36,532 nucleotides of DNA from Candidatus Methylomirabilota bacterium (GCA_026387775.1 JAPLLC010000017.1:1747-38278); one strand, 5' to 3'; shown: positions 8,032-17,059, counted from the first letter of the stretch. The notes: generated by a model from the letters alone, not told the origin. Numbers and translations are program-made.

Positions 8032-8109
8032 GCCGGGACCCACACACCGCAATGCCGCTGTCATTGCAGCACGACGTGTTGTCGCATGGCGGATTGGTTC
8101 GGGTCCCGT

Positions 8110-9042
8110 TTACGCCTTCATTCGTGGGTCCAAGGCATCGCGCAGGCCGTCGCCGAGCAGGTTGAAGGCAAGTACCGTGATCAGGATGGCCAGACCGGGA
8201 GTGGTGGCCACGTGGGGGGCGATGCTCAGGTAGGCGCGGCCGTCACTGAGCATGGCGCCCCACTCGGGGATGGGCGGCTGTGCTCCTAGCCCCAGGAAGC
8301 TGAGGCTGGCCGCGGTGAGGATGGCCGTGGCGATGCGCAGGGTGCAGAGGACCAGGATGGGGGCCACGGCATTGGGCAACAGGTGCGTCAGCATGATGCG
8401 GCCGTCCTGGGCGCCCATCATCCGGGCTGCCAGGATGAATTCCTGCTCCTTCAGGGTGAGCACCTGCCCGCGCGTCACCCGGGCGAACAGGGGCACCGAG
8501 AAGATGCCCACGGCGAGGATGACGTTCTCCAGCCCGGGCCCGATGATGGCGATGATGCAAATGGCCACGAGCAGTCCAGGGAAGGCCAGCTGGACATCCA
8601 AGAGGCGCATGATGACGGTATCCAGCCAGCCGCCGTAGAAGCCGGACACAAGCCCCAGGACCACGCCGACCACGCACCCCAGCAGCATCCCCAGAAAACC
8701 GATCCGCAGGGAAATCCGCGTCCCGTGAATGATACGGCTGAAGATGTCTCGCCCATGGACGTCGGTTCCGGCCAGGTGCGTCAGCGAGGGTCCGGCCATC
8801 GAATTAGCCAGATCCTGGTCCATGGGATCGTAGGGGGCAATCTGGGGGGCCGCAATCGCCACGACGATGAGCAGGATCACGACGGCGCCGCCGGCCAGGG
8901 CCACCGGGTTGCGCAGGAGGCGCGAGCGGGCATCGCTCCACAGGCTGCGCGACTCGCGGGCGAGACCGGGCGCACCCCGCAGGATCTCTGCGGTCGTCTG
9001 GTTTCCTCGTGCCGGATTGCCCGATTCTTGGTCTCTAGTCAT
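8110..9042 (-). CDS. ABC transporter permease, DppC/GsiD type
   Basis: This 310-residue inner-membrane permease has a long charged N-terminus before the first membrane segment (GGAVVILLIVVAIAAPQIAPYDP). It carries the signature HLAGTDVHGRDIFSRIIHGTRISLRIG, the EAA loop (EFILAARMMGAQDGRIMLTHLLPN) and the closing GDGLRDALDPRMKA. Its ATG at 9042 overlaps the end of the DppB-type gene by 8 bases (ATGACTAG), so the two are translationally coupled. It is the last gene of the second transporter operon, whose binding protein resembles GsiB, so glutathione or a glutathione-like peptide is a possible substrate. No ATPase gene is found downstream. Confidence 0.94.
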   Translation of the reverse strand: MTRDQESGNPARGNQTTAEILRGAPGLARESRSLWSDARSRLLRNPVALAGGAVVILLIVVAIAAPQIAPYDPMDQDLANSMAGPSLTHLAGTDVHGRDIFSRIIHGTRISLRIGFLGMLLGCVVGVVLGLVSGFYGGWLDTVIMRLLDVQLAFPGLLVAICIIAIIGPGLENVILAVGIFSVPLFARVTRGQVLTLKEQEFILAARMMGAQDGRIMLTHLLPNAVAPILVLCTLRIATAILTAASLSFLGLGAQPPIPEWGAMLSDGRAYLSIAPHVATTPGLAILITVLAFNLLGDGLRDALDPRMKA

Positions 9043-9955
9043 ACGAGATGCGGGGGTCAAAGAACGCGTAGAGCACGTCCACGACCAGATTCACCAGGGC
9101 GAACTGCAAGGCCAGCAAGAGCAGCGCGCCCTGGATGACCGGATAATCGCGAAAGTCGATCGCCTCGACCAGGAGCCGCCCCACTCCGGGATAAGCAAAG
9201 ACGGTCTCGGTGACCACCGCCCCGGCCAGCAGGTAGCCGAACTCGAGGCCGATGACGGTGATCACCGGGATCAAAGCATTCTTCACCGCATGGCGGAGCA
9301 CCACCGCCCCGGTGGAGAGGCCTTTCGCGTGCGCCGTGCGGATGTAGTCCATGCCGAGCACTTCCAGCATGGAGGAGCGGGTCACCCGCGCGATGATCGC
9401 CGCCGCGCCGGCGCCGAGGGTCACGGCGGGCAGCACCAGATTCTCCAAGCCGCCGCGCCCGGTGGTGGGGAGCAGGTCGAGTTTCACGGCGAAGAGGAGC
9501 ATGAGCATGAGGCCCAGCCAGAAAGACGGCGTACAGACTCCCAGCAGGGCTACGATCATACTGGTGTAATCGAACGCGGAGTTTCGCCGCACCGCCGCGA
9601 TCGTGCCCGCCCCCACACCGAGGAGGACGGCGATGACAGTCGCGCTCAGGGTCAGCTCGATGGTTGCGGGAATGGTGAGCCGGAGTTCTTGCGTCACGGG
9701 CCGGTGCGTCCTCGTCGAACGCCCCAGATCGCCGCGGAACACGTTGCCCAGCCAGGAGACGTACTGCACCGGCAGCGGTCGGTCCAGACCCAGACTGGAG
9801 CGGATGATCTCGACGTCCTCTTTCGTGGCGTCGACTCCGGCGACCAGCCGCGCCGGCCCCCCGGGGACCAGATGGAGAAGGAGGAAGATCACGAGGGAGA
9901 CCCCGAAGAGGATCGGGGTCATGTACAGCAGGCGACGCAGAATGTAACCAAACAT
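9035..9955 (-). CDS. ABC transporter permease, DppB/GsiC type
   Basis: This 306-residue permease starts MFGYILRRLLYMTPILFGVSLVIFLLLHLVPGG, the standard beginning of the DppB group. Six membrane segments are predicted. The EAA loop is DYIRTAHAKGLSTGAVVLRHAVKNALIPV, and the protein ends DVLYAFFDPRISYD. It lies between the binding-protein gene (166 bp upstream, with two hairpins in the gap) and the overlapping GsiD-type gene. The hairpins could lower permease expression relative to the binding protein, as in many ABC operons. Confidence 0.94.
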   Translation of the reverse strand: MFGYILRRLLYMTPILFGVSLVIFLLLHLVPGGPARLVAGVDATKEDVEIIRSSLGLDRPLPVQYVSWLGNVFRGDLGRSTRTHRPVTQELRLTIPATIELTLSATVIAVLLGVGAGTIAAVRRNSAFDYTSMIVALLGVCTPSFWLGLMLMLLFAVKLDLLPTTGRGGLENLVLPAVTLGAGAAAIIARVTRSSMLEVLGMDYIRTAHAKGLSTGAVVLRHAVKNALIPVITVIGLEFGYLLAGAVVTETVFAYPGVGRLLVEAIDFRDYPVIQGALLLLALQFALVNLVVDVLYAFFDPRISYD

Positions 9956-10021
9956 CGCAAGTACCTGGCTTTTGCGCTGGGCGCGTAAGAGCCAAAATCA
10001 GGCGGCAAACAGGCAAGCAGG

Positions 10022-10057
10022 AAGCACGCAAGGAGCCCTTGGGAGCCTTGCGTGCTT
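10022..10057 (-). terminator. Strong hairpin between binding-protein and permease genes
   Basis: AAGCACGCAAGG (10022-10033) pairs perfectly with CCTTGCGTGCTT (10046-10057) across a 12-base centre that can itself pair CCC with GGG. It lies in the 166-bp gap between the GsiB-like and GsiC-like genes. No long T-run follows on the minus strand, so it is better read as an attenuator or mRNA 3'-end stabiliser than a full terminator. Confidence 0.55.
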
Positions 10058-10089
10058 GCCTACCTACAGTCCCCTCAAGTGAACGAGTT

Positions 10090-10119
10090 TGGTTTTTTGC
10101 GCGCTCGGCGCAAAAACCA
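10090..10119 (-). terminator. Second inverted repeat just after the GsiB-like stop
   Basis: TGGTTTTTTGCGC and GCGCAAAAACCA flank a short centre 3 bases downstream of the binding-protein stop codon, with a single extra T in one arm. The mixed A/T and G/C stem could stop or protect the binding-protein transcript. Function is inferred. Confidence 0.5.
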
Positions 10120-10121
10120 GG

Positions 10122-11669
10122 TTACTTGTAGTACACCGACCTGTAGAACCCGATCCCGTCCGGCTGGATTGAGATCCCACCCACGTTGGCGCGGCTGCCG
10201 CCCAGGAGGTAGTTCACCCAGAGGAAGACCCAGGGGCAGTCGTCCACGATAACGCGCTGCGCCTCGGCGTAGGCAGCCTTGCGCTTGGCAGGGTCAGAGG
10301 TCTGGAGGGCGGCTTTCACCTGCTCCTCCACCTTGGGGTTGGTATAGAAGCCAATGGTGAAGTTGCTGGGTGGCCAGTTGTCCTTGGTCAGCAAGGGGCG
10401 GATGCCCCAGTCGGCATCGCCGGTGGACGGGGACCATCCGGCATAATCCATCTCCCCTCTGTTCTCCTCCAGGGGCTTGAATCGATCCGCCGAGAGGGCG
10501 GCCGCGGGCAGCGAGAGGACCTCGACGTCTACGCCCACCTGCTTGAGCTGGCCCTGGATGGCCACCATGACTTCCTTGGGATCGGTTTGCGCGACGCCGC
10601 GCAAGAGCACCTTGAAGCCGTTGGGATAGCCCGCCTCGGTCAGAAGCGCCTTGGCCTTGGCCGGATCGTAGGGGTAGCTCTTCACCGGGGCATACCCCCA
10701 GACCTGAGGTGCCAGGGGAGAATCGGCCGGCTTGCCGTGGCCTCGCAGCACCGCCTTGATGATGGCCTCTTTGTTGATGGCGTAGTTCATGGCCTGGCGA
10801 ACCCGGACGTCGCTGAAGGGCTTCTTCTGGACGTTCATGGCCACCCAGAAGGTGTAGACGGACTCGGACTCCGCCAGGCTGAGATTCTTGTCGTTCTTGA
10901 CCAACTCGGCCATGGAATACGGCACGGGGTTGATGAACTGGGCATCGCCCTTCTGGAGCATGGCGATGCGCGTCCCGTCCTCGGGCACTGGCTTGACGAT
11001 GATCTTGTCCACCTTGGCCGCGTTGTTCTTGTCCCAGTAGTCCGTGTTTCGGACCAGGGTGATGTGGTCGTTGGGCACCCACTCCTGGAACTTGTACGGG
11101 CCCGTGCCCACGGGATTCTTGCCGTAGTCCTTGTCGTACTTCTGCACGGCGGTGGGGCTGTTGATGCCGCCGGCCGGGTGGGCGAAGGTGGCGACCATGG
11201 CCCCGAACGGCTCGGAGAGGGTGAAGCGGACGGTGGAATCGTCGATCACGTCGATCTGACTGATGATCTTGTAGAGGGTGTACCGCCGCAGCTTGTTGTC
11301 GGGGTTCCGGACCCGGTCGAAATTCGCCTTGACCGCCGCGGCATTGAAGGGGGTGCCGTCGTGGAACTTGACGCCCTTCCGCAGGTGGAAGGTGTACACC
11401 CTGGCGTCGGAGGAGGCATCCCACCGTTCGGCGAGTTGAGGGATCTGCTGCATCTTATCGTTGAAACCGATGAGACCCTCGATGACGGGTTTTTCGATAC
11501 TGTACGAGGCGTTGTCGTTGGTGTCTTGCGGATCCAGGCTCACCGCATCGGCGTACTGGGCGACGGTGATGACCCGCTCTGCCTGGCCAGCGAGGCCTGG
11601 GGAGGCAAGGCCTGCCGTCACGAGCAACCCTCCCAGGAGTAAGAGACCCACACACTTGAGCGGCTTCAT
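10122..11669 (-). CDS. GsiB-like ABC transporter substrate-binding protein
   Basis: This 515-residue SBP_bac_5 protein has a Sec signal peptide (MKPLKCVGLLLLGGLLVTAGLASPGLAGQA). It follows Escherichia coli GsiB, the glutathione-binding protein, unusually closely in recalled motifs: DPQDTNDNASYSIEKPVIEGL, FHDGTPFNAAAVKANFDR, HPAGGINSPTAVQKY, GTGPYKFQEW and the late GWSPSTGDADWGIRPLLT...NWPPSNF block. Glutathione or a gamma-glutamyl peptide is therefore a reasonable guess, not a demonstration. AAGGAGG lies 6 bases before the ATG at 11669. A longer in-frame extension upstream has no ribosome binding site and is rejected. It is the first gene of the operon with the two permeases downstream. Confidence 0.9.
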   Translation of the reverse strand: MKPLKCVGLLLLGGLLVTAGLASPGLAGQAERVITVAQYADAVSLDPQDTNDNASYSIEKPVIEGLIGFNDKMQQIPQLAERWDASSDARVYTFHLRKGVKFHDGTPFNAAAVKANFDRVRNPDNKLRRYTLYKIISQIDVIDDSTVRFTLSEPFGAMVATFAHPAGGINSPTAVQKYDKDYGKNPVGTGPYKFQEWVPNDHITLVRNTDYWDKNNAAKVDKIIVKPVPEDGTRIAMLQKGDAQFINPVPYSMAELVKNDKNLSLAESESVYTFWVAMNVQKKPFSDVRVRQAMNYAINKEAIIKAVLRGHGKPADSPLAPQVWGYAPVKSYPYDPAKAKALLTEAGYPNGFKVLLRGVAQTDPKEVMVAIQGQLKQVGVDVEVLSLPAAALSADRFKPLEENRGEMDYAGWSPSTGDADWGIRPLLTKDNWPPSNFTIGFYTNPKVEEQVKAALQTSDPAKRKAAYAEAQRVIVDDCPWVFLWVNYLLGGSRANVGGISIQPDGIGFYRSVYYK

Positions 11670-12105
11670 GCTTTCCTCCTTGTTCGAGGCAGTGTCAACG
11701 AGGTGATCGATCTCGCTCTTCGCGGCTGGCACGGCGATGGCACCTAGGGCTGTCCTGCGAGCGCCTTGACTCCGGCCCCACCGACCCACGCGCGCCAGCA
11801 TGTCCCGCCACGGCAGAGTATCCAGCGTATCGGATAGCGGTGTCAAGGGGGGAAAGATGGGAGGGGGAAAGAAAAGGCTGCCGAGGAAGGCCGTCGTGTG
11901 AGTGGCCGTGTCTTCCCCGCCCAAAGCTCCTTACGGCCGCCAGCCTGTCCTTCCTCGCACATCGGCTCCTCCATGTCCCCTTTCCCCTCTTTCCGACTCT
12001 CCAGCTCACACTCGTGTGGGGCCTCAACCATGCCGGATTTGCCCTTGACAGCGCCTCCGCGCTCGCGGCATGCTCGACGGCGCTGGCGGGCGGGACGAGA
12101 CGAAC
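11670..12105. other. Divergent intergenic region with purine/pyrimidine tracts
   Basis: These 436 bp separate the minus-strand GsiB-like gene from the plus-strand HAD gene and must hold both promoters. A TTGACA at 12045-12050 could be a -35 box for the HAD gene, but the -10 region (about 12069) is poor. A purine-rich tract near 11848-11880 (GGAGGGGGAAAGAAAAGG) is answered by a pyrimidine-rich tract near 11973-12003, so the two could partly pair. No gene is supported. Confidence 0.4.
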
Positions 12106-12954
12106 ATGAAGGACAAGGCTATCGCGTTCGACTTCGACGGCACCCTGGTCCACAGCGGCTACGACAAGGGAGTGCACATCATGTACTCCGTCTATGTTGC
12201 CTGCGCGGCCACCGGCTTTCGCTGTTTCCTCCACCCCGGCGATCCCGGCCTGGATGTGGAGCGCCTTCTGCGCGGCCTGCTGCAATACCCCGGCGCCCCG
12301 CGATTCCAGCAGCTCGCGGCACTCCTGAACTCCGTGATTCACGACCGGGCGGTAGCGGTCGAGGTGCCGGCGGGGCTGGGCGTCGAGCCGGAGATCGCAG
12401 CCGAGTATGAGGGCGTGCGCCGCGCCTACGATACGGCCTATACCGAGCTCAACGACGCGGCGGCCACCAAGTACTGGAAGGCATACCCCACGGCCCTGGA
12501 GACCATCCCTCGGCTTGCCACCGACTTCGACCTCTACATCGCCTCGGGTGTGCCGCAGGATCTCCTCGAGGCCGATCTCGTGCGGCACGGCTACGACCGC
12601 CGCCATTTTCGGGACATCTGGGGTGCGAACCGGCAGGGCGGCGCCGACAAGGCCGAGCTCCTGCGGCGGATCAAGGCTCGCGGCTACCGGGACGTGCTCT
12701 TTGTCGGCGACGCGAACCGGGACCTTGAGTACGCGCAGATAGCCGGGGTGAAGTTCTTCCGGTATGAAATTCCCGAGGACTTCCCGCGCTTGGCGGCGCT
12801 GCTCCGCACGGGCTTCCCGGACCGGGCCGAACCGTGGACCTGGACCGAGGCCGATACGGATTTCTTCCGCTCCAAGACCCGCCGCCTCGTAGACGCGCTC
12901 CTCACCGGTCACCCGCTCTCCCCGGGCGAGGCCACCGACGCGATCCACGCGTGA
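12106..12954 (+). CDS. HAD-superfamily hydrolase
   Basis: This 282-residue protein has the HAD phosphotransfer marks. Motif I is DFDGTL near the start (nucleophile D9, acid D11), motif II is the Ser in IASGVPQ, a candidate Lys lies in GGADKAELLRRI, and motif III is FVGDANRDLEYAQIAG with the Mg-binding acids. An all-helical cap lies between motifs I and II (roughly residues 20-110), giving a C1-cap layout as in beta-phosphoglucomutase/phosphoglycolate phosphatase relatives. It probably hydrolyses a small phosphorylated metabolite in the cytoplasm; the substrate is unknown. It stands alone, divergent from the GsiB-like operon, and the GGTGTCCGGTACC repeat begins 9 bp after its stop. Confidence 0.88.
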   Translation: MKDKAIAFDFDGTLVHSGYDKGVHIMYSVYVACAATGFRCFLHPGDPGLDVERLLRGLLQYPGAPRFQQLAALLNSVIHDRAVAVEVPAGLGVEPEIAAEYEGVRRAYDTAYTELNDAAATKYWKAYPTALETIPRLATDFDLYIASGVPQDLLEADLVRHGYDRRHFRDIWGANRQGGADKAELLRRIKARGYRDVLFVGDANRDLEYAQIAGVKFFRYEIPEDFPRLAALLRTGFPDRAEPWTWTEADTDFFRSKTRRLVDALLTGHPLSPGEATDAIHA

Positions 12955-12962
12955 TCATAAAT

Positions 12963-12981
12963 GGTGTCCGGTACCTTTTTT
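12963..12981. repeat. GGTGTCCGGTACC dispersed repeat, copy 3
   Basis: GGTGTCCGGTACCTTTTTT begins 9 bp after the HAD stop codon and is identical to copy 1 (1663-1681) over GGTGTCCGGTACCTTT. The trailing T-run could also serve as a terminator tail. Confidence 0.65.
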
Positions 12982-13074
12982 CGCCCTGCCGAGATTGCCG
13001 CTTGACAGACGGCCGAGCCCTGCATCAACATCAGGAGATGGGCCGGGTCGAGCAACCGGAAGCATTTGGCCAAG

Positions 13075-14027
13075 ATGAGAACAGGAACGAATAGACTGAG
13101 AGTGCTGCTGATCATGCTGCTGCTGCTGTGGATCGCCGGCAGCGGCTGCTCGCTGGTGCGCCGCGCCGCCCTCGATCAGGTCGCCGATGCGGTCGCCGGC
13201 CACGGCACGACCTTCGCCAGCGATGACGATCCGGATCTGGTCAAGGCGGCGGTCCCCTTCAGCCTGAAGCTCCTGGAGAGTCTGCTGGCGGAGAGCCCAG
13301 ATAACCAAGGCCTGTTGGTTGCCGCGGCGAGCGGGTTTACCCAGTACGCCTTTGCCTTTGTGCAACAGGATGCCGATGAGCTGGAGGCACGCGACCTGGC
13401 CGCCGCCGAGGCGCTGCGGACGCGCGCCAGACGCCTCTACCTGCGCGCACAACGGTACGGCCTGCGCGGTCTGGAGGTGAGCCACGCCGGCTTTTCCGGC
13501 GCCTTGCCGGCCAATCCCAGGGCGGCGGTCCGCGTCGCCACCAAAGCCGACGTGCCGCTGCTGTACTGGACCGCGGCCGCGTGGGGAGGGGCCATCTCGC
13601 TTTCGAAAGACAACCCCGAGCTCGTCGCGCAGATTCCGGCCATGGAAGCACTGATAGACCGGGCGCTGGAACTGGACGACAGCTACGGTCGCGGGGCGAT
13701 TCACGGCTTTCTGATCACCTACGAAATGAGCCGCCAGGGCGCCCCCGGCGATCCCGCCGTGCGTGCCCGCGCACATTTCGACCGGGCGATGGCGCTTTCG
13801 GAAGGGAGAGACGCCTCGCCGCTGATGGCTCTGGCCGAGGCGGTGGCGGTACAGCAACAGGACGCGAAGGGATTCGAGTCGCTGCTGAACCGGGCGCTGG
13901 CCATCGGGCGCTGGCCATTCATCCTGATGCCGACCCCGACACGCGGCTCCAGAACATGGTCATGCAGCGCCGAGCGCGCTGGCTCCTGTCGCGGAAGGCG
14001 GAACTGTTCCTGCTTGAAAACGAGTGA
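13075..14027 (+). pseudogene. TRAP transporter TatT-component lipoprotein, frameshifted
   Basis: The protein begins with a lipoprotein signal (LLIMLLLLWIAGSGC) and continues as an all-helical TPR-like TatT (T-component), which partners the periplasmic TRAP binding protein in some TRAP systems. Up to residue 275 or so the frame is good (…GFESLLNRALAI). A perfect 14-bp tandem duplication of CGGGCGCTGGCCAT at 13891-13904 and 13905-13918 then shifts the frame. The correct tail (HPDADPDTRLQNMVMQRRAR…LFLLENE, stop at 14025-14027) continues in another frame, while the shifted frame runs on into the DctP gene. Removing one copy restores a normal TatT. It is a recent mutation, a slippage-type phase switch or an assembly error. 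It lies directly upstream of dctP and dctQM. Confidence 0.85.
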
Positions 14028-14038
14028 GGTGTGCCAGA

Positions 14039-15088
14039 ATGAACAGACTTACGCGAAGGCATTTTCTCTCCACCGCGCTGGCCTTGGGAGTGGGCGGCGT
14101 ATTGGCCTCACACGACCACGCCTCTGGCGCCGACAGTGCGGTGAGGGTGCGGCTGGGCACGCTCGCGCCGAAAGGCTCCTCGTACACCAAGCACCTTCAG
14201 GTCATGGGTGAAAAATGGCGGCAGGCACCGGGCGGGGGCGCGCTGCTGACCATTTATCCCGACGGCACGATGGGCAGCGAGGCCGACATGGTCCGCCGCA
14301 TGCGATTGGGCCAGTTGCAGGCCGGGATGCTGACCGCGGTGGGCCTGGGGGAGATCGAGCCGGCCGTCACCGGCCTCCAGTATATGCCGATGATGTTCCG
14401 CTCGCTGGAGGAAGTGGATTACGTCGGCGAGAAACTGCGGCCGATGCTGGAAAAGCGGTTGGAGGAAAAGGGGTTCGTGGTGCTGTTCTGGGGGGATAGC
14501 GGATGGGTGCGGTTCTTTTCCAAGCAGCCCATGATCCGGCCCGACGATCTGCGGAAGGCGAAGTTGTTCGTCTGGACCCACAGCGCGGCCGACCTGGACA
14601 TCTACCGCTCGGTCGGCTGCAATCCTGTCCCGCTGGAGACGGTGGACATCCTGCCCAGCCTGCAGAGCGGCCTGGTCAACGCGGTCCCGTTGCTGCCGAC
14701 CATTGCTTTGGCCGGGCAGGTGGACCGTCAGGCCCCCCACATGCTCGATCTGGCCTATGCGCCGCTGGTCGGCGCGGCGGTCATCACGAAGAAGACCTGG
14801 GACGCCATACCCTCCGAGGGGCGGGGCACCCTGCGCATTGCGGCCGCGGAGGCCGGCAAGCTGATCAAGGCCGACGGTCGCCGCGAGAGTGTGGAATCGG
14901 TCGAGGCCATGCGCAAACGCGGCCTGCAGGTCCACGCGGTCACTCCGGAGCTCGAGGTCGAGTGGCGGAAAGCGATGGAAGCGGCGTATCCCAAAGTCCG
15001 CGGGGGGACTGTCCCGGCGGAGATGTTCGACGAGGTGGTCAAGCAACTGCAAGCCTACCGTGCCGCGCGCGGAGGGGACGGGAAGTGA
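14039..15088 (+). CDS. TRAP transporter solute-binding protein (DctP family)
   Basis: This 349-residue protein has a Tat signal at its start (TRRHFLSTALALGVGG). The DctP fold follows: VRVRLGTLAPKGSSY, the SEADMVRRMRLGQLQAG ligand loop, and the VPLETVDILPSLQSGLVNAV segment. The conserved Arg that binds the substrate carboxylate cannot be placed with certainty. The protein captures a carboxylate or similar solute in the periplasm and hands it to the fused membrane subunit encoded next. The ATG at 14039 is 11 bp after the intended TatT stop. The gene's stop overlaps the start of the dctQM gene (GTGA). Confidence 0.9.
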   Translation: MNRLTRRHFLSTALALGVGGVLASHDHASGADSAVRVRLGTLAPKGSSYTKHLQVMGEKWRQAPGGGALLTIYPDGTMGSEADMVRRMRLGQLQAGMLTAVGLGEIEPAVTGLQYMPMMFRSLEEVDYVGEKLRPMLEKRLEEKGFVVLFWGDSGWVRFFSKQPMIRPDDLRKAKLFVWTHSAADLDIYRSVGCNPVPLETVDILPSLQSGLVNAVPLLPTIALAGQVDRQAPHMLDLAYAPLVGAAVITKKTWDAIPSEGRGTLRIAAAEAGKLIKADGRRESVESVEAMRKRGLQVHAVTPELEVEWRKAMEAAYPKVRGGTVPAEMFDEVVKQLQAYRAARGGDGK

Positions 15089-16968
15089 GCGGCGCTCATC
15101 ACAGCGACGCATCCGGTCCGGCCCAGCCCGGCCCGACAGACGAGGGCTGGCGCTTCTGGCTGCGGGAGGTCGAGAATCTCCTGGTCTCGCTCGCGCTGGC
15201 CGCCTTGGTCCTCCTGCCGCTGGGAGAAATCGTCCTGCGCAAGTTATTCCAAACCGGCATCGGCGGCGCGACCGCCTTCCAGCAACACCTGACGCTGTTC
15301 ATCGGGCTGCTGGGCGGGGCGCTGGCGGCGCGCGAACGCCGCCTGCTCACGCTCTCGACCGTGGTGGATCTCCTCAAGGGGCAGTGGCAGGCGTTCGCGC
15401 GCGTCTTCAGCAGCGCCTTTGCGGCGGGCATCAGCGTGTTTCTCTGTGTGGCAGCGGTGCAACTGGTGCAGATGGAGAAGGAAGCCGGCAAGCTCCTGGC
15501 GCACGGCATTCCGCTGTGGATCCTCCAGCTGGTCATGCCCTTGAGTTTCGGCGCGATTGCGCTCCGCTTGCTCTGGCATGCGGCGGAAAGCTGGCGCGGA
15601 CGGCTGGTCGCACTGCTGCTGGCCGGAGGGGTGGTGTGGGCAGGACTCCAGCCGCCGATCGCACCCGACGCGCTGGTCCTGCCCGCCCTGCTGGCGCTGC
15701 TGCTGGCTGTCGTCCTCGGCGCGCCGATCTTTGTGCTGCTGGGCGGCGCGGCGCTGATCCTGTTCTGGGGGCAAGACCTCCCCATCGCGTCCATTTCGCT
15801 CACGCATTACTCGATGGTGACCAATCCCACGCTGCCGACGGTCCCGCTTTTCACCCTGGCCGGGTACTTCCTGGCAGAGGGCGGCGCGTCGAAACGGTTG
15901 ATCCGGGTCTTCCAGGCCCTCTTCGGACAATTGCGCGGCGGGCCGGCGATCGTCACGGTTCTGGCGTGCACGTTTTTCACATCATTCACCGGCGCGTCGG
16001 GCGTGACGATTCTGGCGCTGGGCGGGCTGCTGATGCCGGTGCTGATGGGCGCGGGGTACGCAGAGCGTTCCACGTTGGGATTGCTCACCGGCTCCGGCGG
16101 TCTCGGGCTGCTGTTTCCGCCTTCGCTCCCGCTGATTCTCTACGCCATTGTGGCCGGTGCCAACGCCAAGGGTGGTGGAGTGACCATCGAGAACATGTTC
16201 CTCGGCGGCCTGGGCCCGGGGCTCCTGCTGGTCGCCATGGCCGCCTGGCTGGGCGTTTACCTGGGGCCGAAAGACAAGGCCGACCGGCCCGCGTTTGACC
16301 GCGTGGAAGCGGGCCGCGCGATTGGGGCGGCCAAATGGGAATTGCTGCTGCCCATCGTGGCGCTGGCCGCGCTGTTTGGCGGCTTCGCCACGCCGGTCGA
16401 AGCGGCAGCGGTCACGGCGCTCTATGCGTTTGTGGTGGAAGCCTGCATCTATCGGGACTTCAAGCGAGCCCGAGAGATTCCGCGCGTCATGGCGGAATGC
16501 GGTCTCCTGGTGGGCGGCGTGCTGCTCATTCTCGGTGTGGCGCTGGGGCTCACCAACTACCTGATTGACGCGCAGATTCCCACCCTCGCAGTCGAATGGG
16601 TCACCGGCGCGGTGACGTCGAAGTATGCCTTCCTGTTCGCGCTCAACATCTGTCTGCTGGTGGTGGGCTGCGTGATGGACATGTATTCCGCCATCGTGGT
16701 CGTGGTGCCGCTGATCGTGCCGCTGGGGCTGGCCTATGGCATCGATCCCATCCACCTGGGCATCATTTTTCTGGCGAACATGGAGCTGGGACTGCTGACC
16801 CCGACGGTAGGCATCAACATCTTTCTGTCCTCGTATCGGTTCGACAAACCGGTGCTCCAGGTGTCCCGTGCTGTCGTCCCGATGCAATGCGTGCTGGCGA
16901 TCGGCGTGCTGCTGATCACGTATCTGCCGCCGCTGACAACCCTCCTGCCGCGCTGGTTCGGACGCTGA
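15085..16968 (+). CDS. TRAP transporter fused permease (DctQ-DctM)
   Basis: This 627-residue fusion of the small and large TRAP membrane subunits is an ion-driven importer in the inner membrane. Residues 1-170 are the four-helix DctQ part (NLLVSLALAALVLLPLGEIVLRK, QQHLTLFIGLLGGALAARERR). From about 190 the DctM part follows, with FTLAGYFLAEGG, CTFFTSFTGASGVTILALGGLLMP, SGGLGLLFPPSLPLILYAI, FATPVEAAAVTALYAF and LGLLTPTVGINIFL. The GTG start at 15085 overlaps the DctP stop (GTGA), with GGAGG 9 bases before. The open frame extends far upstream in the DctP region but that part is a shadow. With TatT and DctP it forms a complete TRAP operon. Confidence 0.93.
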   Translation: MSGAHHSDASGPAQPGPTDEGWRFWLREVENLLVSLALAALVLLPLGEIVLRKLFQTGIGGATAFQQHLTLFIGLLGGALAARERRLLTLSTVVDLLKGQWQAFARVFSSAFAAGISVFLCVAAVQLVQMEKEAGKLLAHGIPLWILQLVMPLSFGAIALRLLWHAAESWRGRLVALLLAGGVVWAGLQPPIAPDALVLPALLALLLAVVLGAPIFVLLGGAALILFWGQDLPIASISLTHYSMVTNPTLPTVPLFTLAGYFLAEGGASKRLIRVFQALFGQLRGGPAIVTVLACTFFTSFTGASGVTILALGGLLMPVLMGAGYAERSTLGLLTGSGGLGLLFPPSLPLILYAIVAGANAKGGGVTIENMFLGGLGPGLLLVAMAAWLGVYLGPKDKADRPAFDRVEAGRAIGAAKWELLLPIVALAALFGGFATPVEAAAVTALYAFVVEACIYRDFKRAREIPRVMAECGLLVGGVLLILGVALGLTNYLIDAQIPTLAVEWVTGAVTSKYAFLFALNICLLVVGCVMDMYSAIVVVVPLIVPLGLAYGIDPIHLGIIFLANMELGLLTPTVGINIFLSSYRFDKPVLQVSRAVVPMQCVLAIGVLLITYLPPLTTLLPRWFGR

Positions 16969-17059
16969 ATCATACTGGGGTCGTGCGCCTCAACGCCGGG
17001 TATGGCGGTCCGCAGAACCTTCCACGGGTTCGAATTGACATCTTCAGGAGGAGCCACCG

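Noticed and set aside
11848-12005. Structured purine/pyrimidine tracts as a triplex or regulatory RNA
   Set aside because: The two tracts match only in part. In a high-GC divergent promoter region this is not strong enough to claim function.
14503-15084. Upstream extension of the DctQM frame inside dctP
   Set aside because: The sequence before 15085 is a shadow of DctP. The GTG at 15085 has a ribosome binding site and the usual overlap with the dctP stop.
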